From: Heterocephalus glaber
Taxonomy: Eukaryota; Chordata; Mammalia; Rodentia; Bathyergidae
Reading direction: 5' to 3'
Assembly: GCF_000247695.1 (NCBI RefSeq)
Contig: NW_004624801.1
Coordinates: forward strand, 1,340,875-1,404,874
DNA: 64,000 nt
The notes below the pieces were generated by a model, which saw nothing but the letters and a program-made list of their open reading frames with translations, was not told the DNA's origin and ran no database searches. This document shows, one piece after another, positions 57,970 to 64,000 of this stretch. Position 1 is the stretch's first letter; each line of letters opens with the position of its first letter. Made by a program: the position numbers and the translations under genes.

Positions 57970-58559
57970 GATGTTAGACAACTTGTTATACACGATGAAG
58001 AACCCCCTCTAGTATGACTATGTACCCCAATGTGTCAGTACCCACTGCCTTGGTATTACTATGGCTTTCCCTTTCAATTTTGACATGCCCCTAGTTTGGA
58101 TAGTAAGCCATTGGATCCATCCAATTCTGACCCATGCCATCCATACAACAAACCTGTTATAAATTATGGTATCAAACATAATATTAAAACTCAACACCAT
58201 CCCTGAACTTTCCCCTCCTAAGGGATCTAATAAAGATACAGTTTAAAAGTCAAGTAACACTTCTGCACATTGCTGAATGGTTTAAGCACTCCATTCTAGA
58301 TTTCATTAAAGGAGGTTGTATTTTTGCACTTCTATGCAAAAAGTCACATTCACTCCTCAATTCTTAACATTAGGATATTATTCCCTGTCATTGGAAAACT
58401 GGCAGTTCTACTTTACAGACTGTTCCAAAACAAAACAGTTTCAGCGAGTTTGAGATTTTAATATGTCCCTTGTGTAGAATCATAATTGTGGGTCCTGAAA
58501 GGAGGAGACTTAATCCACTATGTGTCATCAGTGTTTCGTCCTAAGATTTTTTCTTAACT
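57970..58559. other. Unassigned sequence, no gene seen
   Basis: Directly follows the LTR-type repeat and could include internal retroelement sequence, but nothing is recognisable. Confidence 0.35.
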
Positions 58560-59240
58560 ATGATGTCCACAAACACGGTTTTATCTCACAGTGGCCACTG
58601 TGGTCATTTCTGCCTTTACCATGTTTTCTTAAAAGGGTGGTGAGCTTTCTATTTGACAGCCTCCTTACAAAAATAGGATGGACAGGATGATAGAATTTGG
58701 AAGGAGCCCCCACCTGGCTACTGTGTGAGCGGACTCTCCCTCTCATTTCACCCAGACAGGGAGCCACCTTGACAGAGACATCGGCAACTCTGGTCAAGAG
58801 GAGTGGATGGGCTCTGCGCAGACTGAGAGTCTGGCCTGGGCTAAGAAAGCTCACCCTGAGCTCACCTCCCTTACACCAAACAGCACTGCTCAGATCATCT
58901 TTCCAATGTAAGGGTTCCTCCTTGCTCCTGCTGAAGTCCTCAGCCGCACAGACTTGTCTTGGAAACTGTTTTCTCCCTGCCGGTGCATGGGGATGATGAT
59001 TTAAGGAACGATGAGCCACTCCGGATTGCTTTGGGGGAGGAATTTTGCCCATCATCCCGCAAGGGCTGACCTTTGGCCAGAGAGGTTTCCCAGGCTGCTA
59101 CAGTGGCTCTGGGGTCCTGGGATCCTCAGTGGGGAAACAAGGCTGAAAGCAAAGATGCACAGTGGCTCTCCCGCTTTGGTTTCCATCTCCAGTGAGCTCA
59201 AGGGGAAGCTATTGTTAAAATAAGTGTAGAAATTAAAAGA
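58560..59240. other. Less AT-rich segment with long frames on both strands
   Basis: About 680 bp with visibly more G+C and more CpG than its surroundings. A 165-codon minus frame (58558-59055) and a 99-codon plus frame (58697-58996) overlap here. Neither has a recognisable domain, and higher G+C alone lengthens frames. It could be an unrecognised repeat, a regulatory element or an exon of a non-coding RNA. Confidence 0.3.
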
Positions 59241-59269
59241 CTCTGCTTTGGGGGAAAACACTGCTTCTG

Positions 59270-59456
59270 TGTGTTAAAAACAGGTGCTGTTCGCTCTGGG
59301 AGGCTAAGGCAGGAGGATTCGAGGTTTGAGCCCAACCTGAGCCATGTAGCGATGTAGTGAGACCCTACTTCAGAATAAAAAATACAAAACCGCTGGGGAT
59401 ATAGGTTGAGTGTATGAGCCCTGGGTCAAATCTCCAATACTCCAAGCAAAAAGAAG
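59270..59456 (+). mobile_element. B1-ID dimeric SINE
   Basis: The B1-like left half (CTCTGGGAGGCTAAGGCAGG, AGGATTCGAGGTTTGAGCCC, GAGACCCTACTTCAGAATAA) is followed by an ID-like half (CGCTGGGGATATAGGTTGAG, CCTGGGTCAAATCTCCAATA). The flanks ACACTGCTTCTG and ACACTGTTACTG are a probable duplication. Confidence 0.88.
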
Positions 59457-59929
59457 ACACTGTTACTGGAAACACTTCGATGTAAATGAAGCCACCAAGA
59501 AATATTTCTTTGCCTCTTCTGTTTAAATCTCTACTGTAATTATAATTATTTTGCCATGTATTTGATGCTCTAGCATAACTGGAAATTGGTATTCACTGGG
59601 TGATGGAATGCGTCTTCGATTTAAGATGAGGTAAGTGCTATGTGTTCATGATGCTGTCAGCTATTGGACTTTCTCATGAAAATGAATCCCAACACCATCC
59701 AGTTATTGAAATGAAACATGATTTTTTTTAATCTGATACATGATTTTAATAAGAATAATAGCTGCTGAAATAATAGAATTTAACAGCTACCTCCTAGTGC
59801 TGTTATTAGGAGCAAATAAGATTTAAAGGTCATGTTTTTGCAATTATACCTGAGATATAGTAAGGAAATGCAAGTATTTAACTCTTAATAATAACTTCAC
59901 CTGTATTCCTCTGAATAGTATCATAACCA
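59457..59929. other. Unassigned sequence, no gene seen
   Basis: Nothing recognised. Confidence 0.4.
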
Positions 59930-60120
59930 AGCCTCTAGACAGACCCGTGTACACTTTATGAACATAAGGATAATGAATGTTCACAAGAGCCCTCTGAGAT
60001 ATGATTCATTATTCCGTCCAGTTATTAAAGGGGGGTTGAGGCTCAGAGAATTTTTAATAACTTGCCTGAGGCCAAAGCCTAGTAAGTAATAATTTGTCCC
60101 TCATATTCTGTCTGGCAGGA
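59930..60120 (+). mobile_element. MIR SINE fragment
   Basis: CAAGAGCCCTCTGAGATATG, TTGAGGCTCAGAGAATTTTT and AATAACTTGCCTGAGGCCAA match the MIR 3' half well. Confidence 0.8.
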
Positions 60121-63100
60121 TGAAGAAGTTCCCTGAGGCAATGAGGCAATGGGCAAAGAAGTTTGGATGAGAGAGATATTTGGAAAATTTCAGGAAATGT
60201 GAGATTCTACCTATGCAATCACGCTGCAGTAGGCATGAGTGAGATAGCCTACCATGAAAGAGAAAGAAGAGTTCAAAATACTAATAGTAAGAAGACAAGA
60301 AAAAACGTGTAGACATACTGAGCATTAAATTCTAGCTATGGTAAATTTTATTTATGCCAGAACATCAGACATTTACTTTATGAAATAAATGGAATTCACT
60401 TTTTTTTTTTCCTAGACTGGGTGATTCTTCCCTAGGACCACAACTGCTAGTGAAATGTATCCTTACTTCCCTCTCTGTACACAAAGCTGGAGGCTAATTA
60501 AACTTTGAAGAATCTATTTTTTTTCTCAAAACTTACACATTTCTTTCCAAAGGAATTATATATTTTTTATAAGGACTCTGAAGCTTTATCCCAATAAACT
60601 TATTCCCCTCACTGAAAATGATTACATTTATTTTTCAAAGAAAGTTTGAGAAGAGAATGAGATCATTTAATTGTTGTTGCTAAACTTTAATAGTACCTAA
60701 ATACAGGAATTGGTAATCTTTGTCTTGTTTATCTGTTGTTTCTTTATGCTTCTGCTGGATCAGTAGCAGTCACTAAATGACAAGATGCTAATCAGACCTT
60801 TTTTTTTTCCCTGCAATTTGAAAGAAAGAAAGCAAACCTCACCTTAGCACGTAATGAGGCAGTTCTTGCTGATTTTGGAAAAGGAATTAGCTCTGGAGAG
60901 AAAAATAACAAACTTGGTCCTGAGGTCTTTCCTATATCTTGAAAAGGCCAGTTTGGAAGGGGAAGTGTGGAAAAACAAACAGAAGGTGCCCAGGTTTCTT
61001 TATCATACCTGGAGATGGATGCACTCAGCTCAACAGAGCTCTGCCCTGGCGCCAGCTCTTCCTTCTTTTCAAAATTTTTTTCCCTTTAAAATGGCAACCA
61101 CCGCTCTATAAAATGATCTATTGGGACTTCAAAGCCATGGCAATTCCATGTGGCACAGGATGTACGCAATTAATTATGTGATGCTTAAATGACAGGGTGT
61201 AGGAAAAATAAGGGAGAAGAAGAAAATGGGTTTTTTTAGAAAAAGCAAAAAAAAAAAAAAAAAATCCAAAGTAAACTGAAAGACTTGGTTGTCTGCCTGC
61301 CAAGAACCAGTAGCAGATAAGGCCTCTAGTTGCTGTGGAAACTTGGGCCTCCAGGAGCCAGAATCCAATTTCAGAAACCACAAAATCAACATAAACGTGT
61401 GCAAAAATAAAAAGGTTTGTTTGGCAAGTAATAAGGAGAAGGCAACCAATGTATAAAACACATGAACCAAGGTGACCTCAGCCAGCGGAAGCCGTAATGC
61501 CGACGATGTCCACGGCAGATTGGGCACCTCAGAAATGAGCGGGAACAAGATGCAGTCCATACCGCTTTCTGTTATCAGGTAATTGCTACCTTTTGGAAAT
61601 ATTAACCATATCCACCACACTTCGTCCCATGCCTCACCTCAGAAAACATAACACCACCCTTCATGCAGGTAACGTTAGAAACCTTGATTTTAACTCAAGA
61701 GACCAGAAAACAGACAGCGAAACTTGTCACTTGTTCTTTAGATCGTGAATTACACGCTATGTCATCAAGAACAAAATAGAGAATATAAGAATATACAGCC
61801 TTCTTTATTCCTTCTCCGGTATCTGCAAGAAACAATTGTATTCTAATTTTTTTTTAAATTCACACTTGAACATTTAATAAGCTTTAATGTTATCTGAGCT
61901 CTTCATGTAATTTGGTTTTGAACTAAAGAAATAGCACCTAAAATAAAACTTTTTAATGAGTGGGTGACTTTTAACTCATCTCACACTCTCAGAAATTATT
62001 TACATATGCAAAGTTATTATTGTGTTTTCCTTCATTTCCTTTTGACTCAGTTCATTAGTAAGCTGATCGATCATTTGCTTTGGTATAGTCAACTTTGTAT
62101 TTTACTTAGCATAAAACTTGGAGGAGTTTAAATATAAATTTCAGGGGACCTAGAAGTTTGGGATCATAGAGAAAATGTGCCAGTATCTTGGTTCAGAGAG
62201 AGTGACCATAAGTCTTTTCCAGGAATAAAATTATTTAAAAATTGCATTTCAGACAGGTAAATATATAAAATAAAGCAAAAACAAATACAAGGTAATATAA
62301 GTTTCAATTCCTTATTTTTTAAAAAACCCTCTTTTATTTCCTTCTCAATTTAAAATTTTTGCTTCTCAATTTGAGAATGAAATTTAAAATACATACCCCA
62401 CTTTCCTGATAATAACCCACACTGTCTAAGCATCACATCACTTATGGTGTTTCTTGGGCGAACACAACCAAGTCATACCTCCTAGCAGCTGATACTGGAC
62501 CATGCAACTTAGGCAGAACAGAGAGACACCGCTTTCAAGACTACTGCAGGATGATCCTTCATACTCTCTAGCTAGTTAAAGATAGAGAAAAAAATAAACC
62601 CTGAAGTTCATAGTGGAGATCACTGTGTTCTGATGGAGGGAGTCTTGATCTCTGATTTCTACCTAGAGAAGAGCTATCTAGGAGGACCACTTCATCAAAA
62701 TCATCCATGCTAGGTGCTACATGCATGACAAATCATCTTTCACTAGGTTGCATCACTAGGATTTGTAGCACAGGGTACCACACTGTATGCCCTGTCTGGT
62801 ACAACAATCCCCAAGAAACAGCTGCACATTCCCAACCTCTGTGAAGGAGCCTTGCATCTGTAGGAAGATGAAGACACCCTCGAGGCATGCTTTGCCTGTT
62901 CATCTGGCTCAATCATAGCCTACTCATGTCTGATGGCTACATAACTTTCATTTTCATAAGCATGCCAAGACTATGCTTCCTTTTCAGTATTGCCCAGGGA
63001 AAACATAGTACTAATAACACACACTGACATTTGAAATACAGGAAACATATTCACTAATCTATTTAGTGAGGAAGGGAATGACAAACCCACAAATGTTCAG

Positions 63101-64000
63101 AAAAGATATTTTCTTGTTCCTTCTGTAAAACATCCTTTCAACAATTCTTTAAAAGGACTGATGGGCAATGTAAGTCAAATCCTTGGCCTATGTTTTAAAG
63201 AATAAGGGGATAGAAAAGTGCAGTGATAAAACAAATTCCCTCCTGGACACTATAAATGGCAAAGAGAAAGCTGAGAGCCTTAAAGAATTCATCACTACAC
63301 TATGCTGTATTTGGAGATACAATATTTGTTACTATGAGCATGGTTTGTCCAGTTAAAGTTCTACCAGCAGTACAGAAAAAAATATGATATCTGATGATCT
63401 GGAGAGTCAGAGGAAGTTGATAACATTCTTCTTTGTTTTCATAACCATTTAAGGCACTGCAGGAAAGGGAAGCTGCTATTGAAGAACTGTTCGTTTGATT
63501 CAGTGTACAAGTATATTACAGCACATTGGTTTTTTTTCTAGAAGTTGCCTCTTCAGTTTGTTTGTACTTTTAATTCACTTACAATGAATACTTGCTTGTT
63601 GGAAATATTAAAGTTATATTCATATGGTAGAACTTTCTATGAACATTAAAATGTTTTTGAAGAAAATTTAATAACTAAGGAACACTTTTGAAATAAAGAT
63701 ACAAAATATTAGGAGTCTAATTCTGCTCAGGATTATAAATGACTTTAATTTCTCCTGTATCATTTTCAATAACTTCAAATTTTATCTTCTAAAATTTGAT
63801 ATTGTATCATTCTAAAAAATTGATATTTTTACTTGTGGAAATAATTCAAATAATCTAATCTTCACTCAAGATAAATTTAAGGCAATCTATAATGTGAATA
63901 TATATTATATAGTGCATTTAAAAGAGATATGAACAATCAAAGAAATAGAATTCTATTGCTATACATTTTTCTATAGCTATACATTTTAGGTGTGCTTTTT
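60121..64000. other. Unassigned sequence to the window end, no gene seen
   Basis: About 3.9 kb without a confidently recognised repeat. It contains an A-run at 61246-61263. A CpG-retaining patch lies at 61480-61560. A less AT-rich patch at 62440-62960 has no open frame. The 148-codon minus frame at 61174-61620 is Leu/Phe-rich and crosses the A-run, so I do not regard it as a gene. Confidence 0.4.

Noticed and set aside
58558..59055. 165-codon minus-strand frame as a possible gene
   Set aside because: No domain, no promoter or splice context, and the overlapping plus strand is also open. Locally higher G+C makes long frames likely by chance.
61174..61620. 148-codon minus-strand frame
   Set aside because: It crosses an A-run that yields poly-Phe, overlaps another frame, and shows no family resemblance.

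Overview
This window looks like non-coding nuclear DNA from a rodent. It is AT-rich, has no run of functional genes, and is full of mammalian interspersed repeats. The rodent call rests on the short tRNA-Ala-derived ID SINEs (about 75 bp, with A-box-like TAGCTCAGTGG and B-box-like GAGTTCGATCC, then an A-rich tail), a B1 monomer, B1+ID dimers, and rodent-type MaLR LTRs. ID copies dominate and no B2 or murid-specific L1 was recognised, which suggests a non-murid rodent. Beaver, squirrel or kangaroo-rat relatives are possible, but the species is a guess. All family names are from memory and no database was searched.

Layout. 0-8.5 kb: an antisense L1 fragment, a processed RPL21 retrocopy with an open and C-terminally extended frame (2466-3099, flanked by target-site duplications), a sense L1 3' end, a Tigger-like MITE, and a young L1 3' end nested inside an older L1 (7345-8150), then a long GA-rich tract. 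9-17.5 kb: MIR, two MLT1-type LTRs and antisense L1. 17.5-23 kb: apparently unique sequence, copy 1 of an LTR-like repeat I cannot name, and hAT remnants, one split by an ID SINE. 23-33.7 kb: L2, MIR, B1-ID dimers, a MaLR LTR, and an old LTR-type repeat split by an ID SINE. 33.7-48.5 kb: further ID SINEs, an AT-rich desert, and a possible regulatory or exon-like segment near 41 kb. 48-60 kb: L1, MER5A, two solo MaLR LTRs of one subfamily, copy 2 of the unnamed LTR-like repeat (inverted), and a less AT-rich segment at 58.6-59.2 kb. 60-64 kb: mostly unannotated sequence.

No multi-exon gene, tRNA, rRNA, CRISPR array or operon could be supported. The window is best read as an intergenic or deep intronic stretch. 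Its informative content is its repeat history: nested insertions, target-site duplications, ID subfamilies, and microsatellites that grew from SINE tails. I found no convincing undescribed biological system. The best leads are the extended RPL21 retrocopy with an unfamiliar 3' tail, the unnamed LTR-like repeat pair, and a weak exon- or enhancer-like segment near 41 kb.
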